The position numbers and the translations under genes were made by a program. Under the pieces are notes generated by a model that saw only the letters and a list, made by a program, of their open reading frames with translations, was not told the origin of the DNA and did no database searches. This document shows positions 26,819-35,864 of a stretch of DNA of 64,000 nucleotides, piece by piece (positions within the stretch are counted from its first letter, which is position 1; each line of letters begins with the position of its first letter). Source of the stretch: Mycolicibacterium litorale (lineage in GTDB: Bacteria; Actinomycetota; Actinomycetes; Mycobacteriales; Mycobacteriaceae); NCBI GenBank assembly GCA_002007745.1, contig CP019882.1, positions 5,456,001-5,520,000 of the forward strand. The letters run 5' to 3'.

Positions 26819-27120
26819 ACGGACGCCCGGCAAGGCCAAGATAGCGCCGGAAGAGAAGACACTATCTCCCGAGTCGAGCGGCCCAGCACGGTTCCCGGCA
26901 CCCACGCGGAGCACGCCGCGATAATGGCACAAGTGTTGCGGGCCTGCGTAATTGCGAAAAGCGAACGGACATGACACCCCTTGGGTGGGGTTACGGCCGT
27001 GGCGCAGCGCAAGATCGCCGAGGCCAACCCACGCAGCCCACCTTGCACGCTTGGTAACCAGGTGACCGTGCTAGCGGGCGGCGAGCCGAATCTTTCGGAT
27101 CGCCGCCCGCTTCGTCGTTC
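26819..27120 (+). ncRNA. Ms1/MTS2823 small RNA (6S-like, binds RNA polymerase core)
   Basis: About 302 nt in the space between the Rv3661 and Rv3662c orthologs, where MTS2823 lies in M. tuberculosis and Ms1 (about 304 nt) in M. smegmatis. It ends in a strong terminator: GCGGGCGGCGA (27074-27084) pairs with TCGCCGCCCGC (27100-27110), inner pairing CCGAA/TTCGG, then TTCGTCGTTC. Ms1 accumulates in stationary phase and binds sigma-free RNA polymerase core. Assignment rests on position, size, promoter and terminator; reading frames through it have no coding character. Confidence 0.85.
27074..27120 (+). terminator. intrinsic terminator of Ms1
   Basis: Perfect 11-bp outer stem (27074-27084 with 27100-27110), 5-bp inner stem, then a T-rich tail TTCGTCGTTC. 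It also separates Ms1 from the convergent Rv3662c-like gene. Confidence 0.85.
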
Positions 27121-27148
27121 GACAGCGCTTCATCGGTTGCCGGCTCGG

Positions 27149-27931
27149 CTACTTCGACGCGGCCTCGGCGATCGACATCGCCTCGCGCGCACCGTCTTCG
27201 AATGCCTGACAACACATCAGCAGCCACCCGCCAACCGCCTCGGGAACGCCGGTGGCGAAGGCCCGGGCGCTGGCTTGGTACTCCTCGGCGCGACGCATCC
27301 AGTACACCTCGGGAACGCCGAGGCCGTGCGGGTCAAGTCCGGTGGCCATGGTGACGAGTCGGGACACCGCGCGCGCCACCACGCCGTCGGCGGCCCCGAA
27401 CGGCGCCAGCGTGAGCAGTTCACCGTGGGCCACCGCGGCCAGGACGGGCGCCGGTGCGGCGCTGGCTCCGGTGACCAGCCGGGTGACCAGATCCAGCCGG
27501 GCCGCGACCTCGGGCACCGGCCGCGGCCGGCCCAGGTCAGCCTCGTCGATCAAGTCGGCGGCCGCCAGCGCGTGCAGGCGCGCCAGGGCCTGCAGCGGGG
27601 CCCGCTGCCACACCCCGACCAGGCTGGTGGTTCCGCCCTCCAGCGCCTGGCCGACGCGCAGCGCGCCGGCCAAGACCGGGTCGTTCGGTTCGGCACCGGA
27701 GGCGTCGAGTTGCACCGCGCCGCCGTCGAGCGCCGACGACGACCGTGCCCCGCGGATCGCCGACTCGGCGGCGGTCACCGGCCAGTTCCGCAGATTCGTG
27801 CGGTGGCGATGGGCCTTGGCCAGAGCCTCGCGCGCCGCCTCCGCACCGTCGGCCACGCCGGGCAGATCGAGCAGCGGGGCCAGCAGATCAGTCACGTCGG
27901 ATGACGCTATCGGCGACGGCACACCCGCCAT
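27149..27931 (-). CDS. conserved mycobacterial protein (Rv3662c-like)
   Basis: 260 aa from the ATG at 27931 (MAGVPSPIASSDVTDLL). The protein is almost entirely helical and alanine-rich, with no membrane segment and no catalytic motif I can name. It contains a late conserved-looking block, VYWMRRAEEYQASARAFATG. In M. tuberculosis the dppABCD operon follows Rv3662c; here acs is the next gene and is divergent, 102 bp away. Longer in-frame extensions are antisense to acs and were discarded. Confidence 0.8.
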   Translation of the reverse strand: MAGVPSPIASSDVTDLLAPLLDLPGVADGAEAAREALAKAHRHRTNLRNWPVTAAESAIRGARSSSALDGGAVQLDASGAEPNDPVLAGALRVGQALEGGTTSLVGVWQRAPLQALARLHALAAADLIDEADLGRPRPVPEVAARLDLVTRLVTGASAAPAPVLAAVAHGELLTLAPFGAADGVVARAVSRLVTMATGLDPHGLGVPEVYWMRRAEEYQASARAFATGVPEAVGGWLLMCCQAFEDGAREAMSIAEAASK

Positions 27932-28033
27932 TAACCGGGTCTTGGCATGCCGTTCGGCGCGCGACACGAACCGCCCGCCGACGAATGTGAGGTGCCAACG
28001 CCGATGCAACGTTAGGTGACTACGCTCACAACC

Positions 28034-29995
28034 ATGACCGAGGCGCACACCGAAGTTCAAGCAAGCTTCCCACCATCGGCTGATTTCGCCGCCCACGCCA
28101 ACGCTACCGCCGATCTCTATCAGGAGGCGGAGGCAGACCGGCTGGCGTTCTGGGCCAAGCAGGCCAACCGGCTGGCCTGGGACACGCCCTTCACCGAGGT
28201 CCTCGACTGGTCCGATGCGCCCTTCGCGAAATGGTTCGTCGGCGGCAAGCTCAACGTCGCCTACAACTGTGTCGACCGGCATGTCGAGGCGGGCAACGGC
28301 GACCGGGTGGCTATCCACTGGGAGGGCGAGCCGCTCGGAGACGCCCGGACCCTCACCTACGCCGAACTCAAGGACGAGGTGTGCAAGGCCGCGAATACGC
28401 TGACCGAGCTGGGGCTCGTCGCCGGCGATCGGGTGGCCATCTACATGCCGATGGTCCCCGAAGCGATCGTGGCGATGCTGGCCTGCGCCCGCCTCGGCGT
28501 GATGCACAGCGTGGTCTTCGCCGGGTTCTCCGCCTCGGCGCTGCGGGCCCGGGTCGAGGATGCCGAGGCCAAACTGGTGATCACCACCGACGGGCAGTAC
28601 CGGCGCGGGTCTGCGGTGTCGCTCAAGGATTCCGTCGACGAGGCGGTCAAGGACCAGCCGTCGGTCGAGCATGTTCTCGTGGTGCGCCGCACCGGGATCG
28701 ACGTGCCCTGGACCGACGGGCGCGACCTGTGGTGGGACGAGGTGGTCGACCGGGCGTCCACCGAACACACCCCGGAGGCGTTCGACTCCGAACATCCGCT
28801 GTTCCTGCTGTACACCTCGGGGACCACCGGTAAGCCCAAGGGCATCATGCACACCTCCGGGGGCTACCTGACCCAGGCGTCCTACACCCATCACTACGTG
28901 TTCGACATCAAGCCGGAGACCGACGTCTACTGGTGCACAGCCGATATCGGCTGGGTCACCGGGCACACCTACATCGTCTACGGGCCGCTGTCCAACGGCG
29001 CCACCCAGGTGGTCTACGAGGGAACGCCCGCTTCCCCGGACGAGCACCGCCACTTTCAGGTCATCGAAAAGTACGGTGTGACAATCTATTACACCGCACC
29101 GACCTTGATCCGCACGTTCATGAAGTGGGGCCGCGAAATCGCGTTCGCCCACAATCTGTCCAGCCTGCGACTGCTGGGTTCGGTCGGCGAGCCGATCAAC
29201 CCCGAGGCCTGGCGCTGGTATCGCCTGGTGTTCGGCGCCGACGAGACCCCGATCGTGGACACCTGGTGGCAGACCGAGACCGGTGCGGCGATGATCTCCC
29301 CGCTACCGGGTGTGACGAACTGCAAGCCGGGCTCGGCGATGCGCGCGCTGCCGGGCATCTCGGCCAAGATCGTCGACGACGACGGAAACGAGTTGCAGCC
29401 CAGCCCTGATCACGGCGAGCACGTCACCGGTTATCTGGTGCTCGACAAGCCGTGGCCGTCGATGCTGCGCGGCATCTGGGGCGATCCGGAGCGGTTCAAG
29501 GAGACTTATTGGTCACGCTTCGCCGAGCAGGGCTGGTATTTCGCCGGTGACGGTGCGCGCTACGGCAGCGACGGCGAGGTGTGGGTGCTCGGCCGTATCG
29601 ACGATGTCATGAACGTGTCGGGACACCGCATTTCGACCGCGGAGGTGGAGTCGGCGCTCGTCGGGCATTCCGGTGTGGCCGAGGCCGCCGTGGTCGGCGC
29701 CACCGACGACCACACCGGGCAGGCCATCTGCGCCTTCGTCATCCTCAAGGCGCATCACGCCGACATGCCGGCCGAGCAGATGGTCGACGAATTGCGCGCC
29801 GAGGTGGCCAAGGAGATCTCGCCGATCGCCAAGCCGCGCGAGATCCACGTGGTGCCCGAACTGCCGAAGACCCGCAGCGGCAAGATCATGCGCCGGTTGC
29901 TGCGCGACGTCGCCGAAGGGCGCGAGCTCGGCGACACCTCGACCTTGGTGGATCCGACTGTGTTCGAAGCGATTCGGGCCAGTAAGACGAGCTGA
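28034..29995 (+). CDS. acs: acetyl-CoA synthetase
   Basis: 653 aa, ATP- and CoA-dependent acetate activation. The adenylation motif is YTSGTTGKPKGIMH, the A5 motif DTWWQTETG, and the hinge and C-terminal domain read GRIDDVMNVSGHRIS. The conserved lysine is in PKTRSGKIMRRLLR; in mycobacteria it is the acetylation site of the cAMP-dependent acetyltransferase Pat, which links this gene to the cyclases and CRP in the same window. The start ATG at 28034 is preferred to a GTG six codons upstream. Ortholog of Rv3667. Confidence 0.95.
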   Translation: MTEAHTEVQASFPPSADFAAHANATADLYQEAEADRLAFWAKQANRLAWDTPFTEVLDWSDAPFAKWFVGGKLNVAYNCVDRHVEAGNGDRVAIHWEGEPLGDARTLTYAELKDEVCKAANTLTELGLVAGDRVAIYMPMVPEAIVAMLACARLGVMHSVVFAGFSASALRARVEDAEAKLVITTDGQYRRGSAVSLKDSVDEAVKDQPSVEHVLVVRRTGIDVPWTDGRDLWWDEVVDRASTEHTPEAFDSEHPLFLLYTSGTTGKPKGIMHTSGGYLTQASYTHHYVFDIKPETDVYWCTADIGWVTGHTYIVYGPLSNGATQVVYEGTPASPDEHRHFQVIEKYGVTIYYTAPTLIRTFMKWGREIAFAHNLSSLRLLGSVGEPINPEAWRWYRLVFGADETPIVDTWWQTETGAAMISPLPGVTNCKPGSAMRALPGISAKIVDDDGNELQPSPDHGEHVTGYLVLDKPWPSMLRGIWGDPERFKETYWSRFAEQGWYFAGDGARYGSDGEVWVLGRIDDVMNVSGHRISTAEVESALVGHSGVAEAAVVGATDDHTGQAICAFVILKAHHADMPAEQMVDELRAEVAKEISPIAKPREIHVVPELPKTRSGKIMRRLLRDVAEGRELGDTSTLVDPTVFEAIRASKTS

Positions 29996-29998
29996 AAC

Positions 29999-30724
29999 TC
30001 AGGCCGGGCCGACGACGTCCGGGGTCGGGACGAACCCGGTGCCGGGCCGATTCTTGGCGGCGATATCGCCCAGGATCGCGTTGATCGACATCGTGACTGC
30101 CGGCGTGTGCAGGGGGATGAACTTGACCACGCAGGTGGGCAAGTCCTCGCTGAACGCGCCGTGAATCATGCCCACCAGCTTGTTGTTGACCGTCACCGGG
30201 GCGCCCGAATCGCCGGGCTGACCGCACACCTGGTTGACGATGGTGCCCGGGTCCTGGCCGGGGCCCCAGGTGACTCCGCAGGAGTACCCGGTGGTGCGGC
30301 CGAGCTTGCAGGCGACCTGACCGAACACCGGATCGGGCCCGATACCGTCGATCACGAAGCCCTTGTAGTTCGAGACGGGCGCAACCTTGGCCGGGTCGAA
30401 CCGGATCACCGCGTAGTCGAGGTTGTCATTGCCGGCGACCATGGTGCCGATGACGCCGTCGTCGGGTCGCTCCTCGGAGGCCACCTGGGCGCCCGGGCCG
30501 CCGCAGTGCGCCGAGGTGAAGCCGATCAGTGCGCCGGTGTTGTCGGCGCCGATGGCAGTCAGGGTGCAGTAGGTGTCGCCGTTGACGACGATGCCTGCCC
30601 CACCACCCAGCGGGATCTTGCCGTCGGCCCCGGCCGACGCCGGGCTGAGCAGCAGCGCGCTGAGGGAACTGAGGGCTACCGCAACAGCCCCCGCCGTCAG
30701 CCGCACACGGTGCGCGGTCGTCAC
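29999..30724 (-). CDS. secreted trypsin-like serine protease (Rv3668c-like)
   Basis: 241 aa with a signal peptide (hydrophobic stretch LTAGAVAVALSSLSALLLS, cleavage after SAGA). The catalytic triad is visible: His in FTSAHCGG, Asp in NLDYAVIRF, Ser in GQPGDSGAPV. Paired cysteines suggest an extracellular fold. GTG at 30724 is chosen because GGAGG lies 6 nt upstream; a TTG two codons earlier is less likely. Physiological substrate unknown. Confidence 0.85.
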   Translation of the reverse strand: MTTAHRVRLTAGAVAVALSSLSALLLSPASAGADGKIPLGGGAGIVVNGDTYCTLTAIGADNTGALIGFTSAHCGGPGAQVASEERPDDGVIGTMVAGNDNLDYAVIRFDPAKVAPVSNYKGFVIDGIGPDPVFGQVACKLGRTTGYSCGVTWGPGQDPGTIVNQVCGQPGDSGAPVTVNNKLVGMIHGAFSEDLPTCVVKFIPLHTPAVTMSINAILGDIAAKNRPGTGFVPTPDVVGPA

Positions 30725-30869
30725 TGGCAACCTCCATCAACAGTCCACCCCGACAGGAAGTCTAGCTTGATCACACCCGTAACTTGCGTAACAGCTCACT
30801 GGGTATCCCGGCTGCGGGCCGAGCATGGCAACATGAACCGCGACGACAGCGAACAGTTGGAGGACAGCC

Positions 30870-31388
30870 GTGAGCAATGGTGATCGCACGAACGGGGTTC
30901 CCACCACCGTCACCTCGATCCCCCTGGTGGACCCGAACGCGATACCCGCCAACCCCTCCATCGGCGACCTAGTCAAGGATGCGACCACGCAGATCTCCAC
31001 GCTGGTGCGCGCCGAGGTCGAGTTGGCCAAGGTCGAGATCACCCGCGACGTCAAGAAGGGCCTGACCGGCAGCGTCTTCTTCATCCTCGCGCTGGTCGTG
31101 CTGTTCTACTCGACGTTCTTCCTGTTCTTCTTCCTCGCCGAACTGCTCGACACCTGGCTGTGGCGGTGGGTGGCATTCCTGGTCGTGTTCGCGCTCATGG
31201 TGCTGACCACCGCGGTGTTCGCGCTGCTGGGTTATCTGAAGGTGCGCCGGATCCGCGGCCCGCAGCAGACCATCGAATCCGTTCGCGAGACCAAGGACGC
31301 GCTGACCCCGGGCCACGACAAGGCTCCCGGTAAGGCGGTCGCCACCACCGACGGCAGCCCGGCGCCCACCGACCCGTCAGGCTGGTGA
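30870..31388 (+). CDS. phage-holin-family III (DUF1469-like) membrane protein (Rv3669-like)
   Basis: 172 aa with two adjacent membrane helices (SVFFILALVVLFYSTFFLFF and WVAFLVVFALMVLTTAVFAL) between a cytoplasmic N-terminal amphipathic helix (VRAEVELAKVEITRDVKKG) and a polar tail. This is the layout of the Act-6/putative phage holin superfamily seen in many actinobacteria; it is a chromosomal gene, not a phage holin. GTG start. Its stop overlaps the next start (TGATG), so it is coupled with ephE. Confidence 0.85.
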   Translation: MSNGDRTNGVPTTVTSIPLVDPNAIPANPSIGDLVKDATTQISTLVRAEVELAKVEITRDVKKGLTGSVFFILALVVLFYSTFFLFFFLAELLDTWLWRWVAFLVVFALMVLTTAVFALLGYLKVRRIRGPQQTIESVRETKDALTPGHDKAPGKAVATTDGSPAPTDPSGW

Positions 31389-32347
31389 TGAGCCAGCCGG
31401 ATCCGTCGGTCACCCGTATCGCGGGCCCGTGGCGTCACCTCGACGTCCACGCCAACGGCATCCGGTTTCACTGTGTCGAGGCCCACGACCCGGCTGGCGC
31501 GGCCGCGCCCGCGACGTCGCGGCCGCTGGTCATCCTGCTGCACGGGTTCGGCTCGTTCTGGTGGTCGTGGCGCCATCAGTTGCGAGCTCTGTCCGGGGCC
31601 CGGGTGGTGGCGGTGGACCTGCGCGGCTACGGCGGCAGTGACAAACCTCCCCGCGGATACGACGGCTGGACGCTGGCCGGCGACACCGCCGGGTTGATCC
31701 GGGCGCTGGGCCACAGCTCGGCCACCCTGGTCGGGCACGCCGACGGTGGGCTGGTCTGCTGGGCGACCTCGGTGCTGCACTCCCGGGTGGTGCGCGCCAT
31801 CGCACTGGTCAGCTCGCCGCATCCGGGGGCGCTGCGCGCCTCCACACTGAGCCGCCGCGACCAGGGCCGAGCGCTGCTGCCCAGCCTGTTGCGCTATCAG
31901 CTGCCGATATGGCCCGAGCGCGCGCTCACCCGGCACGACGCCGAGCTGCTGGAGCGGCTGGTTCGCAGCCGCGCATCGGGTAAATGGCTTGCTTCCGAGG
32001 ACTTTTCGGAGACCATCGCACACATGCGGCGGGCCATCCAGATCCCGTCGGCAGCGCATTCGGCGCTGGAGTACCAACGCTGGGCGGTACGCAGTCAGCT
32101 GCGCGGCGAGGGCTGGCGCTTCATGAAGTCAATGGACCGCCAGCTCGACGTCCCCCTACTGCACCTACGCGGGGACGCCGATCCGTACGTGCTCGCCGAC
32201 CCGGTGGACCGCACCCAGCACTACGCGCCGCGCGGTCGGTTCGTCTCGGTCGCCGGTGTCGGGCATTACGCCCACGAAGAGGCGCCTGACGAGGTCAACG
32301 CCTACCTGCGCCGGTTCCTCGAGCAGGTGCACAGCCCGGTCAGGTGA
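31388..32347 (+). CDS. ephE: alpha/beta-hydrolase, epoxide hydrolase family
   Basis: 319 aa. The oxyanion motif is LLHGFGSFWW. The nucleophile elbow is VGHADGG, with aspartate as nucleophile as in epoxide hydrolases; HLRGDADPYV supplies the acid and GHYAHEEAPDEV the histidine. Ortholog of Rv3670 (EphE), next to marP as in M. tuberculosis, with the 3' ends overlapping by 8 bp. Substrate unknown. Confidence 0.88.
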   Translation: MSQPDPSVTRIAGPWRHLDVHANGIRFHCVEAHDPAGAAAPATSRPLVILLHGFGSFWWSWRHQLRALSGARVVAVDLRGYGGSDKPPRGYDGWTLAGDTAGLIRALGHSSATLVGHADGGLVCWATSVLHSRVVRAIALVSSPHPGALRASTLSRRDQGRALLPSLLRYQLPIWPERALTRHDAELLERLVRSRASGKWLASEDFSETIAHMRRAIQIPSAAHSALEYQRWAVRSQLRGEGWRFMKSMDRQLDVPLLHLRGDADPYVLADPVDRTQHYAPRGRFVSVAGVGHYAHEEAPDEVNAYLRRFLEQVHSPVR

Positions 32348-33527
32348 CGCAGGCGCCGGTGGGCACCTTGTCGGTGTTGCCGATCTTGGCCAGCTGGCGC
32401 GACACCTCGTTGGCCGTCAGCACGAAGCCGGTGTCGTTGTCGTCGACGGCGGCACCAAACACCACCCCGAGCACCTGGCCGGACCGGTTGATCATCGGGC
32501 CACCCGAATTGCCCTGCCGCACAGTGCCTCTGATCGTGTACACCTCGCGGTTGACGGTGGTCGTGCGGTAGATGTCGGGCCCGTTGAGTTCGATGGTCTC
32601 GCGCACCCGAGCCGGGGTGGCCGCGAAGTCGCCGCCGCCGGGATAGCCGAGCACCACCGCGTCGGTGCCGGATTTGGCCGGCTGCTCGGCGAACACCAAC
32701 GGGCGCTGCGGCAGGTTGGGCACGTCGAGGATGGAGATGTCGGCGTTGGGGTCATAGGAGACGACGGTCGCGTCGTAGGTCTGTCCGTCGGCTTCCACCG
32801 TGACGCTGTCGGAACCGGCCACCACGTGCGCGTTGGACATCACCCGGTTGGGGGCGATGACGAAACCGGTGCCTTCCAAGACCTTTTGGCAACCCGGCGC
32901 GACACCGCGGATCTTCACCACGCTGGGGCGGGCGTTGGCGACGGCGATGCTGTCGACCAGCGACGCGTCGGGGGCGTCGACCGCCTGGATGGGTGTGCGG
33001 CCGAAAGGTTGCAGCACGTCGGGCAGCCCGGAGGTGCGCAGCAGCGCCGACATCCGCTTGGGCACGGTCTTGAGCCATTCCGGGGCGTACTTGTCCACCT
33101 CGGCAAGCACTTTCGAGCCGCGGGTCGCGGCGGCGAGGTTGGGTTGATCCGAGGACGTCAGCGGGCTGGCCAGCAGCCAGGCCGCGACCATCACCACGAC
33201 CAGCTGCACTGCCACGCCGATCACCGAGTCGACGGTACGCACACCACGATTGCGGATGGCCCCGCGCACGGCGCGTCCGAGCACCACGCCGGCCACCTCG
33301 CCGATCACCACGAGCGCCAGGATCAGGAACAGCGCGGCGAACAGTTTGGTGCGCGGCGAACTGATGTGGCTGACGATGTGCGGAGCCAGCATCACCCCGG
33401 CGATGGCACCCAGGATGACACCGACGAAAGACATCAGCGAACCGAGCGCCCCGGACCGCCAACCGGAGATGGCCGCCACGAACGCCACGGCCAGCACGGC
33501 GATGTCCAGCCATTGCGAACTCGTCAC
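32340..33527 (-). CDS. marP: membrane-anchored serine protease MarP (acid resistance)
   Basis: 395 aa. Four membrane helices (about residues 5-130, CvpA-like) anchor a periplasmic trypsin-like domain. The triad is His in SNAHVVAGS, Asp in PNADISILD, Ser in RQGNSGGPM. Cysteines in APGCQKVLEG and in the C-terminal PTGACVT match the regulatory disulfide of Rv3671c. MarP maintains intrabacterial pH in acid by cleaving the hydrolase RipA. GTG start overlapping the upstream NUDIX stop, so it belongs to the nth-trx-nudix-marP run. Confidence 0.93.
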   Translation of the reverse strand: MTSSQWLDIAVLAVAFVAAISGWRSGALGSLMSFVGVILGAIAGVMLAPHIVSHISSPRTKLFAALFLILALVVIGEVAGVVLGRAVRGAIRNRGVRTVDSVIGVAVQLVVVMVAAWLLASPLTSSDQPNLAAATRGSKVLAEVDKYAPEWLKTVPKRMSALLRTSGLPDVLQPFGRTPIQAVDAPDASLVDSIAVANARPSVVKIRGVAPGCQKVLEGTGFVIAPNRVMSNAHVVAGSDSVTVEADGQTYDATVVSYDPNADISILDVPNLPQRPLVFAEQPAKSGTDAVVLGYPGGGDFAATPARVRETIELNGPDIYRTTTVNREVYTIRGTVRQGNSGGPMINRSGQVLGVVFGAAVDDNDTGFVLTANEVSRQLAKIGNTDKVPTGACVT

Positions 33528-34333
33528 CGCGGCTCCTCACTGCTTCTGACGAGCGCCATCGCCTCGTCCAGATCACGGATGTCTTCGGTGTTCCACGGCT
33601 GCGACCAGCCCGCCACGTCGAGCATCGCCGAGATTACGTGACCGGTGAATCCCCACACCAGCATCTGGTTGAGCAGGAATGCGGGCCCGGCGTACCGCAC
33701 GCCGGCACCGGTTCGGTACACCATCAGTCGATTCTCCGGATTGACGAAGGCCCGCACCGGAACCCGCGCCACCAGTGCCGTCTCGGCCTCGTCGACCACC
33801 GCTACCGGTCCCGGGTCGGGCGAATACGCCAGCACCGGGACGACGTGAAATCCGGAGGGCGGGATGAACATTCGCTCCAACGTCGCCAGCGGATGCAGAC
33901 GGTCTGGGTCAATGCCGGTCTCTTCCTGCGCTTCTCGCAACGCGGTCGCGACCGGGCCGGCGTCACCGGGGTCGACGGCCCCGCCGGGGAAGGCAGCCTG
34001 ACCGGCGTGGTGGCGCAATGTGCCGGCGCGCACGGTCAACAGCAGGTCGGCGTCGTCGGGCAGCCGGCCGGAGGGCTGGTCGGACTCGGGTCCGGAGAAC
34101 AGGACCAGCACCGCGGCGTCGCGGCCGGCCGCGGTCGTCGCGGCGGCGCCCGCACCGGTGACGGCGGTCAGCAGTTCGGCGGGTACCCGGCGCCGGTAGG
34201 CGTGCGGCACCTGGTCGACGTTGTCCACCAGCGGCGCCAACCAGGGCGGGCGATACTGCGGGTTCAGCGCAGCCGGGTCTGGTGCACGGGAGGTACCCTG
34301 CGTCACCGGCGCGTCTCTCTCATTCGTCGTCAC
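33524..34333 (-). CDS. NUDIX hydrolase, CoA-pyrophosphatase type (Rv3672c-like)
   Basis: 269 aa. The Nudix box is GGAVDPGDAGPVATALREAQEETGI: the REAQEETG core is intact, while the early Glu is replaced by Asp, as in part of this subfamily. The preceding LRHHAGQAAFPGG matches the CoA pyrophosphatase (UPF0035-like) signature. It presumably hydrolyses CoA or related nucleotide diphosphates. It overlaps both neighbours by 4 bp. Confidence 0.87.
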   Translation of the reverse strand: MTTNERDAPVTQGTSRAPDPAALNPQYRPPWLAPLVDNVDQVPHAYRRRVPAELLTAVTGAGAAATTAAGRDAAVLVLFSGPESDQPSGRLPDDADLLLTVRAGTLRHHAGQAAFPGGAVDPGDAGPVATALREAQEETGIDPDRLHPLATLERMFIPPSGFHVVPVLAYSPDPGPVAVVDEAETALVARVPVRAFVNPENRLMVYRTGAGVRYAGPAFLLNQMLVWGFTGHVISAMLDVAGWSQPWNTEDIRDLDEAMALVRSSEEPR

Positions 34334-34971
34334 TGCACAGCATTCTTCACCGCGGCGGCGATCTCGTCGGCACTGGTGAACGCCTGCGGCAGGATTTTCG
34401 CAACGCTACCGTCCGCCCGGAGCACCACGGTTGCGGGCATGACGTTGGGCACGCGCAGCGCCGCGGCGATCTTGCGCTGACCGTCCTGCAGGGTGGGCAG
34501 GCGCACCCCGAGCTCGGCCAGCCGCAGCAGCGCCGCGGTCTCGTTCTCGTCCTGGTGCACCGTCACCACCGAGACGTCATCACCGACTCTGCGCTGGTAC
34601 TCGGCCATGGCGGGCAGTTCCTCGGCGCACGGCCCGCACCAGTAGGCCCACAGATTGAGCACCACCGGACGCCCGGCCAGGGCGTGGGCGACATCGACAT
34701 CGGCACCGTCGGCCGCGCATTCCACCACCACGCCACGCAGCTCCCGGGGGCCGGGATTGTCGGCGCCGGCCGGGCACGGCGGCAGGTCGGCACGTTGCCG
34801 CGGACCGGCCAGCGCCTCGGGAGTGTCGGCGTCACGGTGAGTGCGGGCCACCGTGGTCCCCGGATCACCGGCGGGGCCGGGCGGCGTGTCGTCGAGTTCC
34901 ACGAACAGCGCCGCCACCAGCGCCGCCACCACGGCGAGCACCAGCAGGGTCCATCGGGTCGACGTCGTCAT
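34330..34971 (-). CDS. membrane-anchored thioredoxin-like protein (TlpA/ResA type, Rv3673c-like)
   Basis: 213 aa. The N-terminal anchor (WTLLVLAVVAALVAALF) precedes a thioredoxin fold with the active site WCGPC (cysteines 112 and 115) in LNLWAYWCGPCAEELP. It acts outside the membrane as a thiol-disulfide reductase, possibly for cytochrome c maturation or for its neighbour MarP, which has a regulatory disulfide. It overlaps the NUDIX gene by 4 bp. Confidence 0.88.
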   Translation of the reverse strand: MTTSTRWTLLVLAVVAALVAALFVELDDTPPGPAGDPGTTVARTHRDADTPEALAGPRQRADLPPCPAGADNPGPRELRGVVVECAADGADVDVAHALAGRPVVLNLWAYWCGPCAEELPAMAEYQRRVGDDVSVVTVHQDENETAALLRLAELGVRLPTLQDGQRKIAAALRVPNVMPATVVLRADGSVAKILPQAFTSADEIAAAVKNAVQ

Positions 34972-34992
34972 CTGTGCTCGGGCGGCGACGGG

Positions 34993-35760
34993 TCAGAGCC
35001 CGGCCAGGGCGAGCAGATGCTCGGTCTCGGGACCTTTGACCAGCGGCGCGGCGATCAGCGGATCGGTGGGACCCAGCCCGAAGGACGGGCAGTCCTTGGC
35101 CAGCACGCACACGCCACAGGCGGGCTTGCGGGCGTGGCAGACACGACGGCCGTGAAAGATGACTCGATGGCTCAGCAGCGTCCACTCGCTGCGCTCGATC
35201 AACTCGCCGATCGCATGCTCGACCTTCACCGGGTCTTCTTCGGCGGTCCACCGCCAGCGCCGCACCAGCCTGCCGAAATGGGTGTCGACGGTGATACCGG
35301 GGATGTCGAAGGCATTGCCGAGGATGACGTTGGCGGTCTTGCGCCCCACCCCGGGCAGGGTGACCAGTTCCTCCATCGTCTGCGGCACCACGCCGTCGAA
35401 ACGCTCGACGAGTTCCTGGCCCAGCCGGATCAGTGAGTTCGCTTTGTTGCGGTAGAAGCCGGTCGGCCGGATCAGCTCCTCCAATTCCGCGCGATCGGCC
35501 TGCGCGTAGTCCCGCGCGGTCCGGTACCTCTTGAACAGCGCCGGGGTGGTGAGGTTGACCCGCTTGTCGGTGGACTGCGCCGACAAGATGGTGGCGACCG
35601 TCAGCTCGAGCGGATCGGTGAAGTCGAGTTCGCAGTAGACGTGGGGAAACGCGGTGGCCAGGGTTCGGTTCATCCGCCTGGCGCGACGTACCAGGGCCAG
35701 ATGGGTTTCGGTCTCCCACTTCTTGGCCGCCGACCTGGTCGGCGTGCTGTCCGTGGTCAC
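34993..35760 (-). CDS. nth: endonuclease III
   Basis: 255 aa from the GTG at 35760. DNA glycosylase/AP lyase for oxidised pyrimidines. The helix-hairpin-helix is LPGVGRKTANVIL with the catalytic lysine, followed by the catalytic Asp in GITVDTHFGRLVRRW. The [4Fe-4S] loop is C-x6-C-x2-C-x5-C (CHARKPACGVCVLAKDC). An in-frame ATG ten codons upstream is an alternative start. Ortholog of Rv3674c. Confidence 0.92.
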   Translation of the reverse strand: MTTDSTPTRSAAKKWETETHLALVRRARRMNRTLATAFPHVYCELDFTDPLELTVATILSAQSTDKRVNLTTPALFKRYRTARDYAQADRAELEELIRPTGFYRNKANSLIRLGQELVERFDGVVPQTMEELVTLPGVGRKTANVILGNAFDIPGITVDTHFGRLVRRWRWTAEEDPVKVEHAIGELIERSEWTLLSHRVIFHGRRVCHARKPACGVCVLAKDCPSFGLGPTDPLIAAPLVKGPETEHLLALAGL

Positions 35761-35864
35761 CCTGACCAGGGTACTGAGGGGGTCCGTCAAGCCACCGACG
35801 GACCGGTGAGAACCGGTGACAATTCGTGATCCCGCTGAGACATTGCCCGTGTTTACTTTCCCCC

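Noticed and set aside
27932..29152. Long leftward open frame upstream of the Rv3662c-like start
   Set aside because: It is antisense to acs, which has complete family motifs; the sequence beyond the ATG at 27931 has no coding character.
30870..31388. Holin-family membrane protein as evidence of a second prophage
   Set aside because: It is the conserved chromosomal Rv3669 ortholog coupled to ephE, with no phage genes around.
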